NCBI RefSeq assembly: GCF_002025705.1
Contig: NZ_CP018846.1
Span: forward strand, 4,579,501-4,643,500
DNA length: 64,000 bases
Reading direction: 5' to 3'
From: Pseudomonas putida
GTDB lineage: Bacteria; Pseudomonadota; Gammaproteobacteria; Pseudomonadales; Pseudomonadaceae
Each line of letters opens with the position of its first letter. Position 1 is the stretch's first letter. Position numbers and translations under genes: made by a program. Shown here piece after piece: positions 44,608-53,800 of the stretch. The notes under the pieces were generated by a model, which was not told the DNA's origin, did no database searches, and saw only the letters and a program-made list of their open reading frames with translations.

Positions 44608-45789
44608 TCAGAACTCGACCTTGACCGCCTGCGAAGCACGGGTCGCCTTGGCCCGCGCCGCTTCGACCGACTCATCACGCGCCAGGCACACGCCCATGCG
44701 ACGGGTGCCGTTGATTTCCGGCTTGCCGAACAGGCGAATGGCCGTGTCCGGCTCGCTCAGGGCTGCCCCCAGGTTGGCAAAGCTGGTCTGCTGCGACTGG
44801 CCTTCCGGCAGGATCACCGCCGATGCCGACGGCCCGAACTGGCGTACCACCGGGATCGGCAGGCCGAGAATGGCGCGGGCATGCAGGGCGAACTGCGACA
44901 GGTCCTGAGAAATCAGGGTTACCAAGCCGGTGTCATGCGGGCGCGGCGAGACTTCGCTGAACCACACCTGGTCGCCTTTGACGAACAGCTCCACACCAAA
45001 CAGGCCACGACCACCCAGTGCATCGGTGACCGCCTTGGCCACGCGCTGCGACTCGGCCAGGGCTTTCGCGCTCATGGCCTGTGGCTGCCAGGACTCCTGG
45101 TAATCGCCCTTCTCCTGACGATGGCCGACCGGCTCGAGGAAGGTAGTGCCACCAACATGGCGCACAGTCAGCAAGGTGATTTCGTATTCGAAATCGATGA
45201 AGCCCTCGATGATCACCCGGCCTTTGCCGGCGCGCCCGCCTTCCTGGGCGTAGTCCCACGACTTCTGCAGGTCGGCATCGCTGCGCAACAGGCTCTGGCC
45301 CTTGCCCGAGGAGCTCATCACCGGCTTGACCACGCACGGGTAACCGACGTCGGCCACTGCTTTGGCGTAGTCTTCGTAGGTGTCGGCGAAGTGGTACGGC
45401 GAGGTCGGCAGGTCCAGCTCTTCAGCGGCCAGGCGGCGGATGCCTTCACGGTTCATGGTCAGTTGGGTGGCGCGGGCGGTCGGCACCACGGTGAAGCCTT
45501 CGTTCTCCAGCTCGACCAGCGTGGCGGTGGCGATGGCTTCGATTTCCGGAACGATGTAGTGCGGTTTTTCCGCCTCGATGATCGCCCGCAGGGCAACGCC
45601 ATCGAGCATGTTGACCACGTGGCTGCGGTGCGCCACCTGCATCGCCGGGGCATTGGCGTAGCGGTCGACGGCGATCACCTCGACGCCCAGGCGCTGCAGC
45701 TCGATCACCACTTCCTTGCCCAGCTCGCCACAGCCGCAGAGCAGTACACGGGTCGCGGTCGGCGACAATGGGGTTCCGATACGGGTCAT
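44608..45789 (-). CDS. purT: Formate-dependent phosphoribosylglycinamide formyltransferase
   Basis: 393 residues from the ATG at 45789 (GAGG upstream). PurT makes formyl-GAR for purine synthesis from formate and ATP. ATP-grasp: VLLCGCGELGKEVVIELQRLG, CVVKPVMSSSGKGQSLL, and the metal-binding FGVELFVKGDQVWFSEVSPRPHDTG. Complete and of standard length. A gap of 76 bases separates it from the upstream yhhQ-type gene, which is on the same strand. Confidence 0.97.
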   Translation of the reverse strand: MTRIGTPLSPTATRVLLCGCGELGKEVVIELQRLGVEVIAVDRYANAPAMQVAHRSHVVNMLDGVALRAIIEAEKPHYIVPEIEAIATATLVELENEGFTVVPTARATQLTMNREGIRRLAAEELDLPTSPYHFADTYEDYAKAVADVGYPCVVKPVMSSSGKGQSLLRSDADLQKSWDYAQEGGRAGKGRVIIEGFIDFEYEITLLTVRHVGGTTFLEPVGHRQEKGDYQESWQPQAMSAKALAESQRVAKAVTDALGGRGLFGVELFVKGDQVWFSEVSPRPHDTGLVTLISQDLSQFALHARAILGLPIPVVRQFGPSASAVILPEGQSQQTSFANLGAALSEPDTAIRLFGKPEINGTRRMGVCLARDESVEAARAKATRASQAVKVEF

Positions 45790-45865
45790 TTCAGGTCCTC
45801 GAAGGCGTCCGGGGCCGCACCAGGCTTGGCACGGCCCGCTGAAAAAGGACCGGTATTCTACACCA

Positions 45866-46333
45866 TCAACCTGCCACAGCGGCCCGCCGCGCACGAAATG
45901 CCATGGCCAGCCAGACGGCCGTGACACCGGCGAATTTCGAGACCATGGCGGTGCCGATCACAGCCGGCGTGAGGGCGCCGATCATGCCGAAGAAGATGAA
46001 GGTATCCACCGGAATGCTCAGCGCCGAGCTCAGCCACAGGCGGTCACGCAGCGGCCGGCGGGTGATGCTGAACACCAGCCAGTCGATCAGTTCGGAGACG
46101 AAGAACGCAGTGGCGCTGGCCAGGGCGATGGCCGGCTCCGAGGTGGCATACGACAGCACCAGGGCCAGCAGCATGGCAATCAGCGCGCCGTGGCCGAAGC
46201 GGGTCTGCACCATGTCGCGCAGGATGAACACCAGGCCGCCCCAGCAGGACCAGATGATGTCCAGGTGCGGGGCGCTGGAGAAGGCGTAGTTGATCAGCAC
46301 TACGCTACTGATATAGGCAATGAGATAGAACAT
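45866..46333 (-). CDS. VUT/YhhQ family queuosine precursor transporter-like protein
   Basis: About 155 residues from the ATG at 46333 (MFYLIAYISSVVLINYAF). Five or six membrane segments and the segments IIWSCWGGLVFILRDMVQ and FVSELIDWLVFSITRRP match YhhQ/DUF165, which imports queuosine precursors. The start is uncertain: no good Shine-Dalgarno is seen before either ATG at 46333 or the GTG at 46360. Upstream of purT on the same strand. Confidence 0.82.
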   Translation of the reverse strand: MFYLIAYISSVVLINYAFSSAPHLDIIWSCWGGLVFILRDMVQTRFGHGALIAMLLALVLSYATSEPAIALASATAFFVSELIDWLVFSITRRPLRDRLWLSSALSIPVDTFIFFGMIGALTPAVIGTAMVSKFAGVTAVWLAMAFRARRAAVAG

Positions 46334-46379
46334 GGCGAGTGATCTGTGGGCAAGCCGCACAGATTACTTGATTTTGCGG

Positions 46380-46583
46380 TCAGTGCCCAATAATCAGCCC
46401 GGCTGCCAGCGCCCGTTCATGGCACAGCTTAAGCACCGCCCGGCGCTCGGTATTGTCCATCCGCCCCCAGCGGCCGATCTCGGCCACCGTGCGCTGGCAG
46501 CCGGTACAGATATCCTGCTCGTCCAGCGCGCAAATGCTCACGCATGGCGAAGCCACCGGCCGCTCGGCTGCCATTTCACTCAT
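46380..46583 (-). CDS. DUF1289 small Cys-rich protein
   Basis: 67 residues from the ATG at 46583. The signature SPCVSICALDEQDICTGCQRTVAEIGRWGRM, with four cysteines, is DUF1289; the cysteines may bind a metal, possibly a Fe-S cluster, but this is unproven. Its start overlaps the end of the gamma-carbonic anhydrase gene by 8 bases, so the pair is co-translated. Confidence 0.85.
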   Translation of the reverse strand: MSEMAAERPVASPCVSICALDEQDICTGCQRTVAEIGRWGRMDNTERRAVLKLCHERALAAGLIIGH

Positions 46584-47100
46584 CGTCGACCACCAGCTCC
46601 CGCGCATAACGCTCGGCATTGTGCACATAGTGCGCGGCGCTGGCTTCGAGCATGCGCATCTGCTGCTCGGTCAGCTCGCGCACCACCTTGCCCGGCGAGC
46701 CCATCACCAGCGAACCATCGGGAATTTCCTTGCCTTCAGGGATCAGCGCGTTGGCGCCGATGATGCAATGCTTGCCGATGCGCGCGCCGTTGAGGATCAC
46801 CGCATTGATGCCGACCAGGCTGTAGTCGCCGACCGTGCAGCCATGCAGCATGGCATTGTGGCCAACGGTCACGCCCTTGCCCAAGGTCAGCGGCGAGCCC
46901 ATGTCGGTGTGCATCACGGTACCGTCCTGGACGTTGCTGCCCTCGCCGATGTCGATCAGTTCGTTGTCACCCCGCAGCACGGCACCGAACCACACGCTGG
47001 CACGGGCCTGCAGGCGTACCTTGCCAATCAGGGTGGCGGTGGGTGCGGCCCAGCTTGTGGCGTGGCATTCGACCCGATGGTCGCCCAGGCGGTATTTCAT
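46576..47100 (-). CDS. Gamma-carbonic anhydrase-like hexapeptide protein
   Basis: 174 residues, left-handed beta-helix family (YrdA/CaiE/PaaY-like). Repeats run from IDIGEGSNVQDGTVMHTDM to CTVGDYSLVGINAVILNG; metal-binding histidines occur in MHTD and VGHNAMLHGC. Carbonic anhydrase activity in this subgroup varies, so the reaction is not certain. Its end overlaps DUF1289; 44 bases upstream is the stop of the Nudix gene. Confidence 0.9.
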   Translation of the reverse strand: MKYRLGDHRVECHATSWAAPTATLIGKVRLQARASVWFGAVLRGDNELIDIGEGSNVQDGTVMHTDMGSPLTLGKGVTVGHNAMLHGCTVGDYSLVGINAVILNGARIGKHCIIGANALIPEGKEIPDGSLVMGSPGKVVRELTEQQMRMLEASAAHYVHNAERYARELVVDDE

Positions 47101-47144
47101 GTTCGCTCCTCAGAGGTTCACGCAGACGGCGGGGTGTGCCCCGC

Positions 47145-47744
47145 TCAGATTTCGATGTAGCGCTCAGGGGGTTGATGCAGGCTGATACCGGCGTCATACA
47201 GCAGGTTGACCAGCTCGACGATCATGATTGCCGACAGCCCCCAGATCTTGTACTCGCCATAGCGATAGCTGGGCACGTACCAGCTGCGGCCCTGGTAATC
47301 GATACGGTGGGTGTGGTCACGCGGGTCCTGGCGGAAGAATTCCAGCGGCACGCTGAAGACTGCCGCGATTTCGGCATCGTTGGCACGGTATTCGACGAAA
47401 TCCGGGATCAAGCCGACGAACGGGGTCACTTTCAGGCCGTGCAAGGAAATCAGCGGGCTGAGCGGGCCGATCACCTCCACCAGGCCGGGTGGCAAGCCGA
47501 TTTCTTCTTCGGCCTCGCGCAATGCGGTAAATACCAGGTCCGGGTCTTCCGGGTCGCGACGGCCACCGGGAAAGGCGACTTCTCCGCCGTGGGTCGAGAG
47601 CCCCTTGGCACGCAAGGTCAAGACAAGCTCGGGGGCTTCGCTGCGGGTAATGGGCAAAAGTACCGCCGCCTCGGGGAACCGTCGGTCGGTTTCCAGTGAA
47701 GCCGGTTGGTGGTTGCTCATTCGGCGAAGTAGCTCGTCCAGCAT
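47145..47744 (-). CDS. Nudix hydrolase, CoA pyrophosphatase family
   Basis: 199 residues from the ATG at 47744 (GAGAG upstream). The Nudix box runs from GGRRDPED to LREAEEEIGL and is preceded by STHGGEVAFPGG, the UPF0035 signature of CoA diphosphatases, which split CoA or its oxidised form into phosphopantetheine and ADP. Parallel to the gamma-carbonic anhydrase gene and divergent from the Zn-ribbon Nudix gene. Confidence 0.9.
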   Translation of the reverse strand: MLDELLRRMSNHQPASLETDRRFPEAAVLLPITRSEAPELVLTLRAKGLSTHGGEVAFPGGRRDPEDPDLVFTALREAEEEIGLPPGLVEVIGPLSPLISLHGLKVTPFVGLIPDFVEYRANDAEIAAVFSVPLEFFRQDPRDHTHRIDYQGRSWYVPSYRYGEYKIWGLSAIMIVELVNLLYDAGISLHQPPERYIEI

Positions 47745-47871
47745 TGTGCACTCTCGTTTCCAAGGCCTGCCGTGCATGATGCACCAAAAGCCGCGAAGCA
47801 CCCAAGCCCCACACGCTTGCGGCAGCCCCGCCTGGCGCGCCAAGATAACCCGGTCAATAGGGAAGAAAAGC

Positions 47872-48423
47872 ATGAAATTCTGCAGCGCGTGCGGCCAGCC
47901 GGTCATTCAGCGGATACCCGAAGGCGACAGCCGCCTGCGGTTCGTCTGCGAACATTGCCAGACCATCCACTACCAGAACCCAAACATCGTCGCCGGGGTG
48001 CTGCCCAGCTGGGGCAGCCAGGTGCTACTGTGCCGCCGCGCCATCGAGCCGCGCCGCGGCTTCTGGACCCTACCGGCCGGCTTCATGGAAAACGGCGAGA
48101 CCCTCGACCAGGCCGCCCGTCGCGAAACGGTCGAAGAAGCCTGCGCCCGGGTCGGGGACATGGCCCTGTACCAACTGTTCGACCTGCCGCACATCAACCA
48201 GGTGCATGTATTCTTCCGCGCCGAACTGGCCGACCTGGATTTCGCCGTCGGGGTCGAAAGCCTGGAAGTGCGGTTGTTCGAGGAACACGAAATACCGTGG
48301 GGCGAGCTGGCTTTCCGCACCGTCACTCGCACACTAGAATGCTATTATCGCGACCGCATCAGGCAGCACTACCCGATTGGCCATGAATACCTGCCGCCGA
48401 TGAATGTATCGCCCACCACTTAA
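47872..48423 (+). CDS. Nudix hydrolase with N-terminal zinc ribbon
   Basis: 183 residues from the ATG at 47872 (GGAAG upstream). A zinc ribbon CSAC..CEHC (residues 4-27) precedes the Nudix domain with GFMENGETLDQAARRETVEEA. The Zn-ribbon Nudix group hydrolyses nucleoside diphosphate-linked compounds; the exact substrate here is open. Followed 18 bases later by an L,D-transpeptidase gene. Confidence 0.9.
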   Translation: MKFCSACGQPVIQRIPEGDSRLRFVCEHCQTIHYQNPNIVAGVLPSWGSQVLLCRRAIEPRRGFWTLPAGFMENGETLDQAARRETVEEACARVGDMALYQLFDLPHINQVHVFFRAELADLDFAVGVESLEVRLFEEHEIPWGELAFRTVTRTLECYYRDRIRQHYPIGHEYLPPMNVSPTT

Positions 48424-48441
48424 GCTCGCAGGTACTGCTTC

Positions 48442-48996
48442 ATGCGTTGGTTGTTCGCCCTTTTCTGCCTTTGCGTTACCACGGTGTCCCAGGCGGCCTT
48501 CACCGAAGTCATCATTCGCAAGCCGCAACCGCCCGTGCCGGCCCAGTCACAGTCACAGGCGGCCATGCAGCCGCTGATCGACAAGGTGCTGGTGATCAAG
48601 TCCGAGAGGCGCCTGCAGCTGATCAGCCGCGGCGAGCCGCTGAAGACCTACCGCATCTCCCTGGGCAAACAGCCCAAGGGGCCCAAGGAACGCGAAGGCG
48701 ACAAGAGAACCCCAGAAGGCCTGTACTGGCTGGACTGGCGCAAGGAAAGCGACCGCTTCAACCTGGCCATGCACATCACCTACCCGAACGTCAGCGACGC
48801 CGCCCGTGCTAACCGCGAAGGCTGGAGTGCCGGCAGCATGATCATGATCCATGGCACGCCGATCAACGATAACTACCCCGAGTGGTACTTCCACACCCTC
48901 GACTGGACCGACGGCTGCATCGCCATGCGTAACCGCGACATGCAGGAAGTGTGGGACCTGGTTCGTGATGGCACCTTGATCGAGATTCGCCCCTGA
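48442..48996 (+). CDS. Murein L,D-transpeptidase family protein
   Basis: 184 residues. A signal peptide (ALFCLCVTTVSQA) is followed by the YkuD-type catalytic domain: LVIKSERRLQLISRG, then IMIHGTPI, and the catalytic Cys in TDGCIAMRNRDMQ. It probably cross-links or modifies peptidoglycan in the periplasm, as in the YafK group. A hairpin at 48999-49027 follows. Confidence 0.9.
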   Translation: MRWLFALFCLCVTTVSQAAFTEVIIRKPQPPVPAQSQSQAAMQPLIDKVLVIKSERRLQLISRGEPLKTYRISLGKQPKGPKEREGDKRTPEGLYWLDWRKESDRFNLAMHITYPNVSDAARANREGWSAGSMIMIHGTPINDNYPEWYFHTLDWTDGCIAMRNRDMQEVWDLVRDGTLIEIRP

Positions 48997-48998
48997 TA

Positions 48999-49027
48999 GT
49001 CCTACATTCAGATTGAGCTTGTAGGAC
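48999..49027 (+). terminator. Weak hairpin after the L,D-transpeptidase gene
   Basis: GTCCTACA / TGTAGGAC form an 8-bp stem with a 13-base loop two bases past the stop codon. There is only a short CTTTC after it, so termination is plausible but weak. Confidence 0.4.
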
Positions 49028-49157
49028 CTTTCATACTTCAAATGCACTCCCGCCCTACGCCCTGCGTAGACCAGGGACTGCATCCAAGCGAAGGCATTAA
49101 TTCCTAGCATCCACGCAAACGAGTACGTGATCCGTACGCCACTTGCGGGGATGTTCA

Positions 49158-50837
49158 ATGCCATGCCGATTCCGCCACATCGCCAGCAGGCTGCTTGCCC
49201 GGTGCCTGGCTGGCCTGCTGGTCACCTGTGCGGCTCTGGCTGACGACCCCGCCAGCCTGCAACTGCGCGACCAGCAGCAGTCGCTGCGCCAACTTGAACA
49301 GCAACAGCGGCTCGAGCGCTGGCAGCTACCTCCCTTGCCCGAAAGCGGCGAGCAGGTCCCCACCGACACGCACGACAGTCAGTGCTGGAACGTGTCCGGC
49401 CTGCGCATCATTGGCAACCACCAGCTTGCGGATCAGGCACTTGAGCCCGCGCTGCGCGAGCAGGTGCTGCCCTGCATGGGCATCGATGACATCAATAGCC
49501 TGCTCAGGGGCATCACCCAGTTATATGTCAGCGCGGGCTTCCCGACCAGCCGTCCGTACCTGCGCCAGCAGCCTCGGGATGACGCGCCACTGGATATCGT
49601 TATCGTCGAAGGCTTTGTCGAGTCCATCGAGCTCGCTGGCCCGGCGTTACCTGTGTCGCTGAGCGGCGCCTTCCCTGGCGTGTTGGGCCAGCCTTTGTAT
49701 TTGCCCGACCTGGAGCAAGGGCTCGATCAACTCAACCGCATGCGAGCCTATGACCTGACCATGGACCTGCTGCCGGGCGAACTGCTGGGCGGCACTCGGG
49801 TGGTGGTGCGACCGCAGAAGGTTGGCTCGCGCTGGCACCTGGACAGCCGTCTGGACAACCGCGGCAGTGAGCTCACTGGCCGCCACCGCCTGAACCTGAG
49901 CCTTGGCCTGGACAGCCCGCTGGGGCTGAATGACGACCTGCGCGTTTCACTGCTGTCCAACGTCTTCCACGCCCCTGGCCAGACCCAAGGCATCACGCTG
50001 TATTACAGCGTTCCTTACGGTCCCTGGACCTTTGCCCTCAACGCCAGCCAACTGGCCTACGACGCCCCCCTGCCCCATAGCCGGCAAACCAGCGAAGGCA
50101 GTAGCAGCTACCAAGGCCTGAGCGTCGAGCGAGTGCTGTGGCGCAACCAGCAAGGCCTGCTCAGCGCCAGCACAAGGCTGGACCGCAAGCAGCTGATCAA
50201 CCGCAGCGCTGGCGCCGTTGTCACTCAGCAAAGCCCGACGCTCACCAGCCTCGAAGCTGGCATCAACCTGCTGTGGCTAGAAGGTGGACTTTGGAACGGG
50301 TATGTGGGCGTTGCCCAAGGCCTGGACTGGTTCGCTGCCGATGAGTCGCCACTAGGCGTAGAGCGCCTGCGCCCAGACTTTCGCAAGTACCGCGCCAGCC
50401 TGCTGCACCTGCGCCAGGGGCCGGCGAACGCGCCTTGGCGCTGGCAAAGCGAACTGGCCCTGCAGTACAGCAGTGACGCACTGCCTGCCGTCGAACAACT
50501 GCTGGTCAGTGACGATTCGACCGTACGGGGCTTTCGCCTGCGTACCTACTCCGCTGCCAGCGGCGCAGCCTGGCGCAACACCTTCAGCCAACCCCTGCCA
50601 ACAAAGTGGGCTCAGCCCCTGCAGATACGCCCTTATTTCGGGCTGGATGTGGGGTGGGCCCGGCCAGCCACTGGCAAGCCCTCGCAACGCCTGGCAGGCG
50701 CAGCCGCCGGCATCGAGCTGAGCCTGCCCGGCACTCGAATGCGCCTCGACTACCAACGAGCCCTCTACACCAGCGACCTGCCTCGCTCCCGGCTGGAGCC
50801 TGGCTTCTGGGTAATGGAATGCACCTTGAGCATCTGA
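49158..50837 (+). CDS. Two-partner secretion outer membrane transporter (TpsB, FhaC/ShlB-like)
   Basis: 559 residues from the ATG at 49158 (GGGGA eight bases upstream). A signal peptide (CLAGLLVTCAALA) is followed by a Gln/Leu-rich helix, POTRA domains (about 75-215; WNVSGLRIIGNHQL, VEGFVESIEL) and a 16-strand barrel. The conserved VRGF-type loop motif (STVRGFRLRT, about residue 453) lies in loop L6. It exports the TpsA protein encoded 27 bases downstream. Confidence 0.93.
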   Translation: MPCRFRHIASRLLARCLAGLLVTCAALADDPASLQLRDQQQSLRQLEQQQRLERWQLPPLPESGEQVPTDTHDSQCWNVSGLRIIGNHQLADQALEPALREQVLPCMGIDDINSLLRGITQLYVSAGFPTSRPYLRQQPRDDAPLDIVIVEGFVESIELAGPALPVSLSGAFPGVLGQPLYLPDLEQGLDQLNRMRAYDLTMDLLPGELLGGTRVVVRPQKVGSRWHLDSRLDNRGSELTGRHRLNLSLGLDSPLGLNDDLRVSLLSNVFHAPGQTQGITLYYSVPYGPWTFALNASQLAYDAPLPHSRQTSEGSSSYQGLSVERVLWRNQQGLLSASTRLDRKQLINRSAGAVVTQQSPTLTSLEAGINLLWLEGGLWNGYVGVAQGLDWFAADESPLGVERLRPDFRKYRASLLHLRQGPANAPWRWQSELALQYSSDALPAVEQLLVSDDSTVRGFRLRTYSAASGAAWRNTFSQPLPTKWAQPLQIRPYFGLDVGWARPATGKPSQRLAGAAAGIELSLPGTRMRLDYQRALYTSDLPRSRLEPGFWVMECTLSI

Positions 50838-50864
50838 TTCACCCACAACAAAGAGAACGAGAAC

Positions 50865-53800
50865 ATGCATAAACTCTCGCCGTTACCGTCTACCCGCCCG
50901 GATACCTTGCGCTGGGCCATCTTCCTCGCCCTGCTCGGGCCCACCAGCGCTCTCGCGCAAGGGGGCCTGGAGGCCGCCAGCGGCCCCACGGGCACCCCTA
51001 TCATCAACAACGATCATGGCGTACCGGTGATCGACATCGTCCCACCCAACGCCAGTGGCCTGTCGCATAACCAGTTCCTCGACTACAACGTCGCCCAACC
51101 CGCTGTGGTGCTGAACAACGCCCTGCAGGGCGGCCAGTCGCAACTGGCCGGCGCACTGGCCGCCAACCCGCAATTCCAGGGCCAGGCGGCGTCAACCATT
51201 CTCAACGAGGTGATCAGCCGCAATGCCTCGCTGATCGAAGGCCCGCAGGAAATCTTCGGCCGCCCCGCCGACTACATTCTCGCCAACCCCAACGGGATCA
51301 CGCTCAATGGCGGCAGTTTCATCAACACCACCCGTGCAGGGTTCGTGGTCGGCACTCCTGAATTGCAGGATGAGCAGTTGCGCAACTTCAGCACGTTGAA
51401 TGCCGGTGGCACTTTGCAGGTGCTGCAGGGCGGCCAGAGCAATGCCGAGGGTGCGCTTGAGCTCATTGCCCCCAAGGTGGACCAGCAAGGCTTGCTCATG
51501 GCCAAGGCTGACCTCAACGTGACCGTTGGCCGCAATCGCATCGCCCATGCCGATGGCCAGGTCCTCGAACACCTGCCAGGCACCCCGTCGAGCATCGACG
51601 CCAACCTGTTCGGCGCCATGCGCGCCGGGCGTATTCGAGTGGTCAGCACCGCCGAAGGTGCCGGGGTACGCATGGGGCCGGTAAAAGCAAAGGCTGACAA
51701 CGGCATCGCCATCCACTCGGCCGGCTCATTGCACGTCAGTGGCGAAGCCGAGCAGCCTTCCGAACTGCACAGCGAGCGCGGCAGTTTGCAGCTTACAGCC
51801 GCCGATGACCTGACGCTGAGCGCCGTCGACGGCAAGGCCGAGCATATCGAAGCCAAGGCTGGCAAGCAGCTCACCCTGGACGCCAAGACCCGTGAAAAGA
51901 TTGGCCACGACCGTGACAGCTGGAACAAGAAGTTCCTGTTCATCACCCGCGAAACCTACAGCCGCAACAGCACCACCACCGAACGCCAGCAACGCGGTGT
52001 GCAGTTGCAGGGCAGCGACAGCATCACACTGCAGTCCGGCGCCGACATGCGCCTGGTCGCCGCACAGGTGAAGGCAGGTGGTCACATGACCCTCGACAGC
52101 GGCGCCAACCTGGACATCGCCGCCGGTATCGACAGCACGCAATTCAAGGAGCAGGTGCGCCATCGCAAGGACCTCTGGCGCGGTGATAGCGACACCGACA
52201 AGTACACAGAGCGGGCACAGCCCAGCGCATTGAGCGCCCAACGCATGACGGTCAAAGCCAAAGACACACTAAGAGTCGAAGGCAGCAGCCTGCATAGCCG
52301 CGGCGACATGGACATCAACGCCAGGCAAGTCGAAGTCGGCACAACCGCCCTGCAGCAACGTAGCAGCGACGGCAACTACCGTGGCGACCTGGTCTCCGGG
52401 ACCTTCTTCGGTGATCGCAAGGGCAACGACACCGAAGGCCGCAGCGTTGCCGGCAGCAGCATCACCGCTGGAGGCAAACTGAACATCCACGCCGACCAGG
52501 TCAGCATCAAAGGCAGCACCGTGCACGGCAAGGAGGATGCCGTGCTGTACAGCGAAAAAGGCGCACTGGCGATCGAAGCCGACCATGGCAGTACCCGCTC
52601 CACCAAACGCGCAAGCGACAGCAAGCTGTTCGGCCTGATCGGCAGCGACCAGGAAAACACCACACGGCAACAGCAGGTGCTGGTCAGCGATGTCAGCTCG
52701 TCCAGCAACCTGCGCCTGGCCAGTGCCGATGAGCTGCGCATCCAGGGCGCCAAGGTCGAAGCCAGTGCGCACCTGCAGGTCGAAGCCAAGGGCGATGTGC
52801 TGATCGGCAGCGCGCAAACGGTAAACGAAAGCGAAAACCGCGATCGGCAACGTGGCTTGACTGCCAGTGCCCGGCAAACCCAGAAAGCCGAAGACGGCAA
52901 GCCGGAGTCGCGCCAGTACGCAGCAGGCGTGGCCTATGAAGTGAGCACTCGCCACGAAAAGGTGCGCGACACCACGCAGGTTGCCAGCGAGCTGAAGGGC
53001 GCCACGGTTGGCCTGGCCAGCGAGGCACACCTGCAGGTCAACGGTTCCACAGTCCAGGCCAGTGCTGGCGACCTCGACGTGAAGGCCAGGCAATTGACAC
53101 TGGGCGCCACCCGCAATGAGCGCGAATCGACCACCAGCACAAGCCAGAGCGGCGGTGGTTTGACCGTCACGGGCGGCATCGACCGCCTGGGTAGCCTGTT
53201 CGAAGGCCATCACAACAGCACCGTGGTCACCGAACGCGACAGCAAGGCCCAACGCAGCGAGCTGCAGGCCAGTGGCAACCTGAAGCTCGAAGCGGACGAA
53301 CTGGTTACCGAAGCCGCACGGGTCACGGCCGGGGATACCCTCAAGGTCTCCGCCAAGCACATCGACAACCGTGCGGTCCAGGATACCCACGAGCGCGAAG
53401 AGCTTCGCAACGAGTGGTCCGGCAGCCTCGGCGCCAGTGTCGAATACCGTGACCTGACCCGGCCGATTGAACGGCTGGTGCTGGGCGAAGAAGCCGCACG
53501 CTTCCAGCAGGCATCGCCCGAGGACGCCATGGTGGCGCCCAGCGTCGGCGCCGACATGACCGTGGAGCATCTCAAGCGCCTGGAGAACCAGCGCCGAGGA
53601 ATCGCCCAGGTCAGCGAGCTGTCTGGCGCGAAAGTCGAGGCCAAGGCCGACAGGATCGACGACCAAGGTACCGCTTGGCGTGCAGAGGCCGGCAAATTGC
53701 TGATCGATGCTCAGGAGCACACGGTGCGCGCAGCCGAAAACACAGAGGAGGACAGCGTGCAGCGCTTGGCCTATGGCGGTGACCTGCGCGTGGACACCAG